Source: DATBVX01 sp963695985
Lineage (GTDB): Bacteria > Pseudomonadota > Gammaproteobacteria > Steroidobacterales > Steroidobacteraceae
DNA length: 64,000 bases
Direction: 5' to 3'
Assembly (NCBI GenBank): GCA_963695985.1
Contig: CAVOIC010000015.1
Span: 106,188 to 170,187 of the forward strand
The stretch's first letter is position 1; the number at the start of each line of letters is the position of its first letter. The position numbers were made by a program, and so were the translations under genes. The notes beneath the pieces are model-generated. The model was given only the letters and a program-made list of their open reading frames with translations, ran no database searches and was not told the DNA's origin. Positions 40,112-48,847 of this stretch are shown here, one piece after another.

Positions 40112-40903
40112 CTATTCGCTGACAAAGACGCGCCGGCCGCGGAACTCGAGCTCGTGCACCGCTGTACGGTACAGGCGTGACAGGTGCACGGCGTCAATCA
40201 CCTGCGCCACCGGGCCATAGGTCCAGCTGCCATCGCCATACAGGAGCAAGGCCTGGTCGGCGAAGCGTGCGGCCAGCGTGGCATCGTGCAGGCTGGCGAT
40301 GACGATCCGGCGCGCATCGGCACGTGCACGGAAGCGCTTCAATACGTCGATCTGGTGATGGGGATCGAGATGGTTGGTGGCTTCATCGAGCAGGAACAGA
40401 CCCGGATCCTGCGTGAGAATCGTGGCGATGGCGAGGCGACGCCGCTCGCCGCCGGACAGCGTGTCGATGGCGCGATCCTCGCGCTCCGCCAGATCGACCT
40501 CCTGGAGTGCGGCGCGGGCGATGGCGGCGTCGCCTGCGCTTTCCCACTGCCAGAAGTCCAGGTGCGGGTGCCGGCCGATGAGTGCCGTCTCGAGCACCGT
40601 CGAGGGAAACGGATCCTCGCTCGACTGCGCCAGCAGGCCACGGGCAAGCGCCAGCTCACGCCGCGGCCAGGCGGCGAGATCGCGTCCACCAAGGCGCACG
40701 CTGCCCGCAGCCGGGCGGCGCAAGCCCGCGAGGGTGTGCAGCGTGAGCGTCTTGCCGACGCCGTTCTCGCCCAGGATCGCGATGAATTGTCCGGCAGATG
40801 CACTGAACTCCAGATCCCGCACCAGGCAACGCCGTGCCACTTCGACGCAAAGGCTCCTGACCTCCAGGTCCAACGCGGGCGTTACGTGCTGGCGCGCGGT
40901 CAC
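40112..40903 (-). CDS. ABC transporter ATP-binding protein, BtuD/FecE type
   Basis: The 263-residue ATPase has Walker A in GENGVGKTLTL, the signature LSGGERRRLAIA, Walker B in LFLLDEATNHLD and the switch His in SLHDATLAA. The sequence type (FepC/BtuD) fits cobalamin or siderophore importers. Given btuB, a BtuF-like protein and btuC elsewhere in this window, it is probably the ATPase of the B12 importer. It begins with GTG overlapping the stop of a zinc-protease-like gene, so the ATPase and the protease-like protein are co-translated. Confidence 0.87.
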   Translation of the reverse strand: MTARQHVTPALDLEVRSLCVEVARRCLVRDLEFSASAGQFIAILGENGVGKTLTLHTLAGLRRPAAGSVRLGGRDLAAWPRRELALARGLLAQSSEDPFPSTVLETALIGRHPHLDFWQWESAGDAAIARAALQEVDLAEREDRAIDTLSGGERRRLAIATILTQDPGLFLLDEATNHLDPHHQIDVLKRFRARADARRIVIASLHDATLAARFADQALLLYGDGSWTYGPVAQVIDAVHLSRLYRTAVHELEFRGRRVFVSE

Positions 40904-41676
40904 GGCGAGTGAGTCCAGTTGATTTCCCGCGCGGTCCTTGGGCCTAGCACCACCGCGCTCAGGCTTTCGGGCATCTCCGATTCAGTCGGGCTGAGCGCGC
41001 GTCTACCGGCCATGATCTCCGCCTTGTCCTGTGGGTACAGAGGAGCGCGCTGCGGCTCGCCGTAGCCGTCCGGGAATTGCGGCTGATCAGTCGCGGGGTC
41101 GTACTTGTCCGTGGCACCGACCGTGTGCAGGAATTCGTGCGCGATGATCATGTTGTTGCTCCCCGTCATCGACGGATCGGCGAACGCGTAGACCACTCCC
41201 AGCAGACCCTTCTGCATCCCCAGTGAGTGGGGCACCGAGGCGGTGAGCGTCGGGTCGTGGTAGAGCACGAACAGCTCGATGTCGGGAGGCGCTTGGGTTT
41301 CGGCGCGTGTCGTGCGCCATGCCCAGTAGCGCAGGCGCAGGCTCCATAGTGCGCGGCCGAGCGGACCGGAGGCGCGATCGAGTTGCGGTGGCAGCTCGTG
41401 AATCTCTGCGTACAGGCGCACACGTGCCGGCTCGGCGAGTCGCAGCGCGTAGCGCTCCGCCTGGCTGGCGAGAAATGCGCCAACCGGCGCGAATGTGTCC
41501 TCGCTGAGCGAATCGATGTAGCGTCTAGTAGCTTCGCTTCCATCGGCGCTGATCGGGTGGATCGCGACCCACAGCGGCTTGTCCCAGTCCGTGCTGCGCA
41601 GGCGCGCGAGATACGCGCCCGTAGCCACGAAGGCGAGCACCAGCAGCAGGATCGTGATGCGTAACGCGCGCCACAC
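40900..41676 (-). CDS. Membrane-anchored putative zinc metallopeptidase
   Basis: The 258-residue product has one N-terminal membrane anchor (LRITILLLVLAFVATGAYLA), so most of it is periplasmic. Near residue 180 it carries HEFLH in NNMIIAHEFLHTVGATDKYD, an HExxH zinc site with a downstream Asp, like the metzincin or other zinc-dependent peptidases. The family is not one I can name. It starts with GTG six bases after the CPXCG gene and overlaps the ABC ATPase. Confidence 0.75.
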   Translation of the reverse strand: MWRALRITILLLVLAFVATGAYLARLRSTDWDKPLWVAIHPISADGSEATRRYIDSLSEDTFAPVGAFLASQAERYALRLAEPARVRLYAEIHELPPQLDRASGPLGRALWSLRLRYWAWRTTRAETQAPPDIELFVLYHDPTLTASVPHSLGMQKGLLGVVYAFADPSMTGSNNMIIAHEFLHTVGATDKYDPATDQPQFPDGYGEPQRAPLYPQDKAEIMAGRRALSPTESEMPESLSAVVLGPRTAREINWTHSP

Positions 41677-41682
41677 CGGGCG

Positions 41683-41874
41683 TCATTCCACGGCTTCGGC
41701 TTGCACGCCGAGCACCTCGCCGTCTGCTGCATTCACTGTGACGGCAATCGGTCGGCAACAAACACTGCAATCCTCTATGTAGGACTGATCGGGCTCGCTG
41801 GCGTCGATCACGATCTGGATCTGCTCCCAGCAGTGGGGGCAGGTGATGGTGCGCGTGTCGAGGAGCGAGGGCAC
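41683..41874 (-). CDS. CPXCG-motif small cysteine-rich protein
   Basis: This 63-residue protein has CPHC near residue 12 and CSVCC near residue 37, spaced like a zinc ribbon, with ASEPDQSYIEDCSVCCRPI between. It belongs to the small CPXCG-containing Cys-rich family of unknown function that is often found near housekeeping genes in gammaproteobacteria. The GTG start at 41874 comes one base after the pdxH stop, so translation is probably coupled. Confidence 0.82.
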   Translation of the reverse strand: MPSLLDTRTITCPHCWEQIQIVIDASEPDQSYIEDCSVCCRPIAVTVNAADGEVLGVQAEAVE

Positions 41875-41875
41875 G

Positions 41876-42574
41876 TCAAGGCTGCAGGCGCGTCGCGCGC
41901 CAGGCGCCGGGCCTGAAGGAATGGGCGTCAGCGACCGCAAGCGTGCGTTCCCAGCGCGCCCGGTCGTGGATGCGATGCGCGCCTTGCACCCATAGTTCCA
42001 CGCTGTCGGCCCACAAGCGAAAGCCGCCCCAATGCGGCGGGCGCGGCAGCTGCGCGATGTGTTCCGTGGCAGCGTGCTCCTCCAGGGCGTCGGGTGTGCC
42101 GAAGCGGGCGGCGACGCGCTGTACGCTCTGCAGCAACGCCGCGCGTGATTCGATGGGCTCGCTCTGCCGGCTGGCCCACGCTCCGAGCTGGCGCTGCCAG
42201 GGGCGCGAGGCAAAATACGCGTCACTCTCGGCGGACGTGGCCTTCACGATCGGCCCCTCGATCCGCAGCTGCCGCTGCAGCGTGTCCCAGTGCAGGACCG
42301 CGGCGCCGCGCGGACGTGCCTCGATCTCACGGCCCTTGCGGGAATGGTAGTTCGTGTAGAAGAGGAGATAGCCGGGCACTGCAACGATCGCCTTGCACAG
42401 CACGACACGCGCAGAGGGGCGACCCTGCGCATCGACTGTGGCCAGCACCATCGCATCGGGGTTCGGCAGGGCACGCCGTTCCCAGGCTTCCTTGAGCCAC
42501 GCGGCGGCCAATGGCAGCGGATCGTCCGGCAGCGGATCGGGCAGCATCTGCTCGGGCGTTTCCATGCGCGACAT
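41876..42574 (-). CDS. pdxH: Pyridoxamine 5'-phosphate oxidase
   Basis: The 232-residue product is the FMN-dependent enzyme that makes pyridoxal phosphate. Signatures are DAMVLATVDAQGRPSARVVLCK, FYTNYHSRKGREIEARPRGAAVLHW (shown by its core YHSRKGREIEA), YFASRPWQRQLGAWAS and the C-terminal RPPHWGGFRLWADSVELWVQG with RIHDRARWER. Length is normal. It leads a minus-strand operon that continues with the CPXCG protein, the metallopeptidase-like protein and the ABC ATPase. Confidence 0.95.
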   Translation of the reverse strand: MSRMETPEQMLPDPLPDDPLPLAAAWLKEAWERRALPNPDAMVLATVDAQGRPSARVVLCKAIVAVPGYLLFYTNYHSRKGREIEARPRGAAVLHWDTLQRQLRIEGPIVKATSAESDAYFASRPWQRQLGAWASRQSEPIESRAALLQSVQRVAARFGTPDALEEHAATEHIAQLPRPPHWGGFRLWADSVELWVQGAHRIHDRARWERTLAVADAHSFRPGAWRATRLQP

Positions 42575-42636
42575 ACTAGCGTGCCCCCTCCGACTGCCGC
42601 CAGAATGCGCGCTCCTTGTGTTGGGAGAGTGATCAC

Positions 42637-43440
42637 TTGCCGACTGCGCACGTCAACGGCGTCGAGATCTATTTCGACGTGCGCGGCGAGGGCGAGCCGC
42701 TCGTGATGCTGCACGGCCTGGGGTCGAGCAGCCAGGACTGGGAGCACCAGGTCCCGGTCTTTGCCGCGCGTTATCGCGTGATGACACCCGATCTGCGCGG
42801 CTTCGGCCGCAGCGCCAAACCGCGCGGCCCGTACTCGATTGCGCAATATTCGGCCGACGTGCGCGCGTTGCTCTGCGTGCTCGGCATCACACGCTGTCAT
42901 CTGCTCGGGCTCTCGATGGGCGGCGCGATTGCCTTGCAGATCGCGCTCGACGATCCCCGACGGCTCGCGAGCCTCATCATCGTCAACAGCTCCCCGAGCT
43001 TCGAGCTGAGCACGTGGCGCCGGCGCCTGATGGCGTGGACCCGCATGCTGCTGCCGCATGTCTTCGGCATGCGCGGCCTCAGCCACTACGTCGTGTCGCA
43101 CCTGTTCCCCAAGCCAGAGCAGCACGAGCTGCGCGCCCGGCTGATCGCCCGCGGCAGCACGAACGATCGTGACGCCTACATCGCCGCGCTGCACGCCCTC
43201 AAGGGGTGGACGGTGGAGCGGCGCCTCGGTGAAATCACGACGCCGACATTGGTGATCTCGGCCGATTCGGACTACACCCCCGTGAGTGAGAAGGAGCATT
43301 ACGTCGCCCGCATGCGCAATGCCCGCCTGCGCGTGATCCCTGACAGCCGCCATGCCAGTCACTGGGACCAGCCCGAACGCTTCAATCGCGACGTGCTGGA
43401 GTTTCTGGCTGAGCACCCGATCACAGGCCGGTCTGGCTGA
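42637..43440 (+). CDS. Alpha/beta-hydrolase (esterase/lactonase-like)
   Basis: The 267-residue product has the alpha/beta-hydrolase core: oxyanion segment MLHGLGSSSQDWEHQV, the nucleophile Ser in LLGLSMGGAIALQIAL, Asp in VISADSDYTP and His in PDSRHASHWDQPERFN. The acyl substrate is unknown. A TTG at 42637 is taken as the start because GGGAGAG lies seven bases upstream and no ATG precedes the conserved VNGVEIYFDVRGEG. Confidence 0.87.
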   Translation: MPTAHVNGVEIYFDVRGEGEPLVMLHGLGSSSQDWEHQVPVFAARYRVMTPDLRGFGRSAKPRGPYSIAQYSADVRALLCVLGITRCHLLGLSMGGAIALQIALDDPRRLASLIIVNSSPSFELSTWRRRLMAWTRMLLPHVFGMRGLSHYVVSHLFPKPEQHELRARLIARGSTNDRDAYIAALHALKGWTVERRLGEITTPTLVISADSDYTPVSEKEHYVARMRNARLRVIPDSRHASHWDQPERFNRDVLEFLAEHPITGRSG

Positions 43441-43508
43441 ACGGCCGGTTCAGGCACGATTCAGGCGGCCGGGCCTACAGTCCAGGCGTATTCTCGAGGA
43501 GCCGAGCC

Positions 43509-43931
43509 ATGCTGCGATTCAAGCTACTTGGCGCTATTGCCAGCTGCGCGGTTCTCGTCTCGGCCGCTGCCACGGCCGACGACCATGGCCGCGGTCACGG
43601 CGACGGCCGCAACTGGAACAACCGGGGTGACTGGCACCAGTCCGATGGTCATTGGACCGGCAACGGTGGTCACTGGAGCGGCAACTACTGGGGTAACAAC
43701 GGTTATCGCGGTAACTGGAACAACGTCCGCTATGTTCCGCGGCCGGTCTATGTCGCCCCGCGTCCCTACTGGGGCGGATATGGATATCCGGGTGGTTACT
43801 ACTACCCTGCGCCGCCGATGTACTACGGGCCGCCGGTGGCACCGGTCTATCCGTACTATCCGTACTACGGGGGCTACAACCACCCCAGCGTGACCGGGTC
43901 GATCATCTTTACCTTCCCGTTCCACTTCTAA
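43509..43931 (+). CDS. Exported Gly/Tyr/Asn/Pro-rich low-complexity protein
   Basis: The 140-residue product has a signal peptide (LLGAIASCAVLVSAAATA) and a mature part of very biased composition. First comes a His/Gly/Asn/Trp-rich half (DWHQSDGHWTGNGGHWSGNY), then a Pro/Tyr/Gly-rich half (PYWGGYGYPGGYYYPAPPMY). It ends in IIFTFPFHF, which resembles a terminal beta strand. GAGGAGCC precedes the ATG. Proteins of this type occur in proteobacterial envelopes but are not characterised. A strong hairpin follows the stop. Confidence 0.75.
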   Translation: MLRFKLLGAIASCAVLVSAAATADDHGRGHGDGRNWNNRGDWHQSDGHWTGNGGHWSGNYWGNNGYRGNWNNVRYVPRPVYVAPRPYWGGYGYPGGYYYPAPPMYYGPPVAPVYPYYPYYGGYNHPSVTGSIIFTFPFHF

Positions 43932-43949
43932 GCGACCCCTAACGAACCT

Positions 43950-43980
43950 GCAGCCGGGCAGCGATGCCCGGCTGCACTTT
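43950..43980 (+). terminator. Intrinsic-terminator-like hairpin
   Basis: A perfect 11-bp stem (GCAGCCGGGCA, loop GCGA, TGCCCGGCTGC) lies 18 bases after the stop of the Gly/Tyr-rich gene and is followed by ACTTT. The T run is short, so the terminator may be partial. Confidence 0.65.
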
Positions 43981-44072
43981 GGCGCGCCTATTCCAGAGCC
44001 CCGTCACGTTCCCCGCAGGTCGGGTGGGCCTGTGCTTGCGGCTCCGCCGGCCCACCGGTAAAACGACTCTGC

Positions 44073-45197
44073 ATGAGCTCGCTGCCGCCCATGAACCTCG
44101 ACTCGCTGCGCGAGCAGCTCGATGCGCTCGACCACGAGTTGCTCGAAATCGCCGCACGGCGCCAGCGGCTGAGCACCGAGGTGGCACGCATCAAGCGCGA
44201 GCGCAACCTGCCCACCCGCGACTTCAGCCGTGAACGCGAAGTCATTGTGCGTGGCCGGGAAGAGGCGGCCGGGCTCGGAATTCCGCCGGAGCTGGCCGAA
44301 GCGCTGTTACGGCCTCTGATTTACGCCTCGCTCACCACCCAGGAGCAGGCCCGCATCGCTGCGCAGGGCCAGGGCAGCGGCAAGCGTGCGCTGGTGATCG
44401 GCGGGCGGGGCAGGATGGGCGGCTGGTTTGTCGAGTTTCTGGCCTCGCAGGGCTTCAAGGTCGAAGTGGCCGACCCGGCGGGCCCCGTCAAAGGATTCGC
44501 GCACCGCGCCGACTGGCAGAGCGATGCGCTGGACGAGGACGTCATCGTGGTGGCGACGCCCCTGGGGGCTACGGCGCAGGTACTGCAGGAACTGGCGCGG
44601 CGACGTCCGCGGGGCCTGGTGTTCGACATCGGCTCGCTCAAGACGCCGCTGCGCTCCGGCCTCGAGGCGCTGGTGCGGGCGGGGTGCCGGGTCACTTCCA
44701 TACATCCCATGTTCGGACCCGATACGCACATGCTGTCCGGTCAGCACGTGATCTTTATCGACCTCGGCGCACCCCAGGCGCTGGCGGCCGCACGAGAATT
44801 GTTTGCGCCGACAATGGCCGAACAAGCCGTGATGTCTCTGGATGATCACGATCGGGTGATTGCCTACGTGCTCGGGCTCTCGCACGCGCTGAACATCGCG
44901 TTCTTCACTGCACTCGCCGAGAGCGGCAAAGCGGCACCGCAGCTCGCCCGCCTTTCAAGCACGACGTTCGACGCCCAGCTCGAAGTTGCGACCCGTGTTG
45001 CCGCCGAGAGCCCATCGTTGTATTTCGAGATCCAGAGCCTGAACCAATACGGCGGCGAATCGCTGGCCGCGTTGCAGGCCGCGGTCGATCGCCTGGCGCA
45101 CATCGTCGCTGCCCGCGACGAGGCCGAATTTGCCGGCCTGATGACGCGCGGCAAGGCCTACCTCGACGGCCGCGACACGGCCAGGGCGCGGACCTGA
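44073..45197 (+). CDS. tyrA: Bifunctional chorismate mutase/prephenate dehydrogenase
   Basis: The 374-residue product joins an AroQ-type chorismate mutase (LDSLREQLDALDHELLEIAARR, then REREVIVRGREEA) to a TyrA dehydrogenase. The dehydrogenase part opens with the NAD motif VIGGRGRMGGWFVEFLASQG and continues with VIVVATPLGATAQVL, SIHPMFGPDTHMLSGQHV and SLDDHDRVIAYVLGLSHALNI. This T-protein layout converts chorismate to 4-hydroxyphenylpyruvate for tyrosine synthesis. No other aromatic gene is adjacent. Confidence 0.95.
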   Translation: MSSLPPMNLDSLREQLDALDHELLEIAARRQRLSTEVARIKRERNLPTRDFSREREVIVRGREEAAGLGIPPELAEALLRPLIYASLTTQEQARIAAQGQGSGKRALVIGGRGRMGGWFVEFLASQGFKVEVADPAGPVKGFAHRADWQSDALDEDVIVVATPLGATAQVLQELARRRPRGLVFDIGSLKTPLRSGLEALVRAGCRVTSIHPMFGPDTHMLSGQHVIFIDLGAPQALAAARELFAPTMAEQAVMSLDDHDRVIAYVLGLSHALNIAFFTALAESGKAAPQLARLSSTTFDAQLEVATRVAAESPSLYFEIQSLNQYGGESLAALQAAVDRLAHIVAARDEAEFAGLMTRGKAYLDGRDTARART

Positions 45198-45221
45198 GGC
45201 GCGTGGCGCCGGAGCAGGCGG

Positions 45222-46382
45222 ATGGCACGAAGGGACTCAACCCGCTCTCAGCTTTCCGACACTCGCGATCCGACCGCGCCATTGCAGGAGGAGATTCGCG
45301 AGCTCCGAGCGCGGCTGCATACACTCACCGACGAGGCCGCCACCAACGAGGCCATCCTGCGCAAGACGCAGGAGCGTGAGCTCGAGCTGTTGAAGGCCGA
45401 GTCCCTGCCCGTGCTGCTGCGGGCACTGGTCACGGGGCTTGCGGGCTCGTATTCACTGGATGCCGTGACGCTGGTGCTGCTGGACCCCCAGCACGAGATC
45501 CGACACCTGCTCATCGGCGGCGGCGAGCGGCTCGAGGACTTGCCGGGCGTGATGTTCGTCGACAGCCTGACCTCGCTGGCGCCCGCATTCGTGGCCCTGC
45601 ATCGCCCCTGGCTCGGGCCCTATATCGGGGCGGATCACCAGCTGCTGTTCCCTGGTGGCCGGCCCCTGCGCAGCATCGCGCTCATTCCGCTCACGCGGCA
45701 GGATCGGCTCACCGGCACGCTCAACTTCGGTTCCACCGACGAGAAGCGTTTCACGCGCCACCACGCGACGGATTTCCTGACGCACCTGGGCGTGATCGCC
45801 GCGGTCTGCATCGAAAACGCCATCAACCGGGCGCGACTCCTGCGCAGTGGCATGACGGACTTTCTCACCGGCTGGCACAACCGGCGTTACCTGCACACAC
45901 GCATCAAGGAGGAGCTCGCGCGCGCCCAGCGTCACGGCACCAGCGTCGCCTGCCTGATGATCGACGTTGATCACTTCAAGCAGACCAATGACGTCCATGG
46001 CCACCTGGCGGGCGACCAGGTGCTGCGGGAACTGGCGCAGCGCATCGACGGGCAGATTCGCGGCAGCGATACGGCGGCGCGCTTCGGCGGCGATGAGTTC
46101 GCGATCCTGTTGCCCGAGACCGGCGTGGCAGAGGCGGCGCAGCTCGCGGAACGCATCCGCCAGATCGTCTGCTCGGCCCCGGTCGAACTCGGTGACGGGC
46201 GCAGCCTGCCGCTGTCGCTGTCGATCGGCGCTGCTGCCCTGCAACCGCGGCGTGAGGAGCGCGACCTGAAGGGGATGGCGGACCGGCTGCTGACTGAGGC
46301 GGACGCGGCGCTGTACCGCGCCAAGGCGCAGGGTCGCGGCCGGGTCGAAGCCGCGGAGAGCGCTCAGCCGATGAATCGCTGA
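45222..46382 (+). CDS. Diguanylate cyclase with an N-terminal GAF/DUF484-like sensor
   Basis: The 386-residue product has an N-terminal coiled coil (residues 20-60), then a GAF-like domain resembling DUF484 (LVTGLAGSYSLDAVTLVLLD, then RPLRSIALIPLTRQDRLTGTLNFGS), and a GGDEF domain with the intact active site RFGGDEFAILLPETG. Residues for GTP binding (VDHFKQTNDVHGHLAGDQVL) are present, so it should make cyclic di-GMP. No RxxD inhibitory site is evident. It is cytoplasmic. Its 3' end overlaps btuC by 19 bases on the other strand. Confidence 0.92.
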   Translation: MARRDSTRSQLSDTRDPTAPLQEEIRELRARLHTLTDEAATNEAILRKTQERELELLKAESLPVLLRALVTGLAGSYSLDAVTLVLLDPQHEIRHLLIGGGERLEDLPGVMFVDSLTSLAPAFVALHRPWLGPYIGADHQLLFPGGRPLRSIALIPLTRQDRLTGTLNFGSTDEKRFTRHHATDFLTHLGVIAAVCIENAINRARLLRSGMTDFLTGWHNRRYLHTRIKEELARAQRHGTSVACLMIDVDHFKQTNDVHGHLAGDQVLRELAQRIDGQIRGSDTAARFGGDEFAILLPETGVAEAAQLAERIRQIVCSAPVELGDGRSLPLSLSIGAAALQPRREERDLKGMADRLLTEADAALYRAKAQGRGRVEAAESAQPMNR

Positions 46383-47347
46383 CGCCGCATCAGCACCAGA
46401 AACAGCGGCACCCCGATGACCGCCGTCAGGGCGCCGACGGGAAGCTGACGCGGCGCAATCACGCTGCGCGCCAGCAGGTCGGCCAGGACCAGCAGTACTC
46501 CGCCGAGGAGCGCCGAAGCGGGAACGACGACGCGATGGTCGCTCCCGAGCATCATGCGTGCCAGGTGCGGCGTCACCAGTCCCACGAAGCCGATGCTGCC
46601 CGCGGTGGTCACGGCCACCGCCGTGAGCAGCGAGCCGGCGGCGAAGACCGCGATCCGCGTGCGGCCCAGGACCAGGCCCAGGGCACGCGCCTCCACTTCT
46701 CCTCGCGCCAGAAGGTTCAACGAACGCGAAAAGAGCATCGCGCCGGCGAGGACCGGCAGCAGCACCGCAAACACCCGCACCGGCGAGCCGCTGGTGGAGA
46801 AGTCACCCATCAGCCAGAACACCATGCCGCGCAGGCGGCTCTCGGGTCCGAGCGCGAGCATGAGACTCACGGCCGCGCCGCAACCCGCGGCGACGACGAC
46901 GCCGGTGAGGAGCAAACGCATCGGGGTCCAGCCGCCTTGGCCGTGGGCCAACGCGAACACGAGCACCGTCGCTGCGAACGCACCCAGCGCCGCGCTGCCG
47001 TCGATCCACAAGCCGCCCAGGCCGAGCAGCATCGCACCCAGCGCCGCGATCGATGCGCCGCCTGAGACACCGAGGATGTAGGGATCGGCCAGCGGGTTAC
47101 GCAGCAGGACCTGCATCATCACGCCGGCCAGCGCCAGCGTCGCCCCGGTGGCAAAGGCTGTCAGCACCCGTGGCAATCTCAGGTCCAGCACCAAGGTTCG
47201 AGCGAGGGAGTCCTCGGGAGCGAGCAGGCTCTTCCAGACCTCCAGTGGGTCGAGAGCGGTGCTGCCCACCAGCAACGCGGCCAGGAGGCTGAGCGCGGCT
47301 GCGGCTCCGAGTGCGACGAAGGTCAGTGCGGGGGGCAGACGGGTCAC
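46364..47347 (-). CDS. btuC: Vitamin B12/iron-siderophore ABC transporter permease (BtuC/FecCD family)
   Basis: The 327-residue product has about ten membrane segments and the family hallmarks: RLPRVLTAFATGATLALAGVMMQ, NPLADPYILGVSGGAS, VFWLMGDF, and GSIGFVGLVTPHLARMMLGSDHR with the Gly-rich ATPase-contact loop. The permease would pair with the ATPase at 40112 and the binding protein at 15334. None of the three is adjacent. The start is GTG. BtuC is preferred over FecCD from context only. Confidence 0.86.
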   Translation of the reverse strand: MTRLPPALTFVALGAAAALSLLAALLVGSTALDPLEVWKSLLAPEDSLARTLVLDLRLPRVLTAFATGATLALAGVMMQVLLRNPLADPYILGVSGGASIAALGAMLLGLGGLWIDGSAALGAFAATVLVFALAHGQGGWTPMRLLLTGVVVAAGCGAAVSLMLALGPESRLRGMVFWLMGDFSTSGSPVRVFAVLLPVLAGAMLFSRSLNLLARGEVEARALGLVLGRTRIAVFAAGSLLTAVAVTTAGSIGFVGLVTPHLARMMLGSDHRVVVPASALLGGVLLVLADLLARSVIAPRQLPVGALTAVIGVPLFLVLMRRQRFIG

Positions 47348-47455
47348 GTGTGCGCAAGCCTACTGGCGCGACCCAGCGGTCACAAGATTGCAGCCGCGGG
47401 TCTACGGCACGGCGGGCTTCAGGGCGGCGTGGCTCTTGTGGAAGAATGCCCGCGC

Positions 47456-48019
47456 ATGTCGGATGCGATAGACACCCAGGGGTTTCGCGCCAACGTCGGC
47501 ATCATCCTGATGCGCCACGGCGGCGAGGTCCTGCTGGGCGGACGCAACGGCGGGCGGGGTTGGCAGTTTCCGCAAGGGGGAATTCGACCCGGCGAGGCAC
47601 TCGAGGAGGCCCTGTATCGCGAGCTGCACGAGGAGATCGGTCTCGCTGCCGCCGATGTCGAGATGGTCGGCACCACGAAGACCTGGCTGCGCTACCGCTT
47701 GCCAGCGCAATACGTCCGGCGCGATTCACAGCCTCTTTGCATCGGGCAGAAGCAGCGTTGGTTCCTGCTGCGCCTGCAGGCACCGGAGGACCGGCTGCGC
47801 TTCGATGCCACCGACGCGCCCGAATTCGAGACCAGTCGCTGGGTCTCATACTGGACGCCGGTGCGCGAGGTCATCTACTTCAAGCGCCACGTGTACGCCC
47901 GGGCACTGCAGGAGCTGGGCGCGCTGGCGTTTCCCCACGGCCTGCCTCCATATCCCGACTGGTGGCCGGAGCGTCTGCGTGAGCGTGCGTCCGTCACAAA
48001 ACCGCGACGCCACCGTTGA
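47456..48019 (+). CDS. rppH: RNA pyrophosphohydrolase (Nudix)
   Basis: The 187-residue product is a Nudix hydrolase with the RppH N-terminus DTQGFRANVGIILM, then GRGWQFPQGGIRPGE and the Nudix box EEALYRELHEEIGL. The conserved QKQRWFLLRL and FKRHVYARAL follow. It removes pyrophosphate from the 5' end of mRNA and triggers decay. Length and order of motifs are normal. Confidence 0.95.
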   Translation: MSDAIDTQGFRANVGIILMRHGGEVLLGGRNGGRGWQFPQGGIRPGEALEEALYRELHEEIGLAAADVEMVGTTKTWLRYRLPAQYVRRDSQPLCIGQKQRWFLLRLQAPEDRLRFDATDAPEFETSRWVSYWTPVREVIYFKRHVYARALQELGALAFPHGLPPYPDWWPERLRERASVTKPRRHR

Positions 48020-48097
48020 ATCGCGCGGCGTCACGCGCGACCCGCAGCCGCTTGAGGTAATCTACCGCCACTTCCGGAGGGCTCCGCCCGCAGCTCG

Positions 48098-48820
48098 ATG
48101 CCAGTTCAGCCGGCCACACTCGTGATCCGCGCACGGCGCCCGTGGGTGCGACGCGCGCTGTGGATTGCAGCTCTCGCCGTGCTGCCCGCTGTGCTCTACC
48201 TCACCTACGAACTCGGACGCTTCGACGGCGGCTATGATCGCCTCACCGTGGGCCAGCGCGAACGTGAGCTCGAAGTCGAGATCGAGCGGCTGCAGAAGAC
48301 CAACGCGGAACTGCGTGGCCAGGTTGCGGAAGTCGAGACCGGGCACGTGAGCCAGCAGCAGGAGCGCCAGGAGCTGGCGCGCACGATCGCCGACCTGCAG
48401 GCCCAGGTGGCGCGGCAGAGCCAGGATGTGGCCTTCTATCGTGGCCTGGTCAACTCGACGCTCAACGCGCCCAACATCAAAGTGCAGAAATTCGAGGTCG
48501 TGGCCGGCGCAAGCAACGGCCGGTATCACCTGCGCATGGTGCTGGTGCAGGCGGTGAGGCCCGACAACATCGTCACCGGTACGGTGGAGCTGACCGTGGA
48601 AGGCACGGAACGCGGCCAGCCGGCCAAGTATGGTCTCGCCCGCCTCACCGGCGACGGGCGCAGCCAGCTGCCGTTTTCCTTCCGCTACTTCCAGGACCTC
48701 GACCAGGAAGTCGCGCTGCCGGACGGCTTCCAGCCGGGTCGCGTCAACGTCGAGGTGAAATCCTCCGGACGCAGTACGCCGCTCAGTCAGTCTTTCAACT
48801 GGAACGTGCAGACTTCCTAG
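48098..48820 (+). CDS. Membrane-anchored coiled-coil protein (DUF6776-like)
   Basis: The 240-residue product has a positively charged N-terminus, one membrane anchor (LWIAALAVLPAVLYLTYELG) and a long coiled coil (about residues 55-110, with RELEVEIERLQKTNAELRGQ). A beta-rich domain follows (KVQKFEVVAGASNGRYHLRM, then FSFRYFQDLDQEVALPDGFQ). It therefore sits in the inner membrane with the rest in the periplasm. The same gene is often found just before the bactofilin-erpA block in related bacteria; its function is unknown. Confidence 0.85.
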   Translation: MPVQPATLVIRARRPWVRRALWIAALAVLPAVLYLTYELGRFDGGYDRLTVGQRERELEVEIERLQKTNAELRGQVAEVETGHVSQQQERQELARTIADLQAQVARQSQDVAFYRGLVNSTLNAPNIKVQKFEVVAGASNGRYHLRMVLVQAVRPDNIVTGTVELTVEGTERGQPAKYGLARLTGDGRSQLPFSFRYFQDLDQEVALPDGFQPGRVNVEVKSSGRSTPLSQSFNWNVQTS

Positions 48821-48847
48821 CCCTATAGCAGAGGAGTTTCAACGCCG

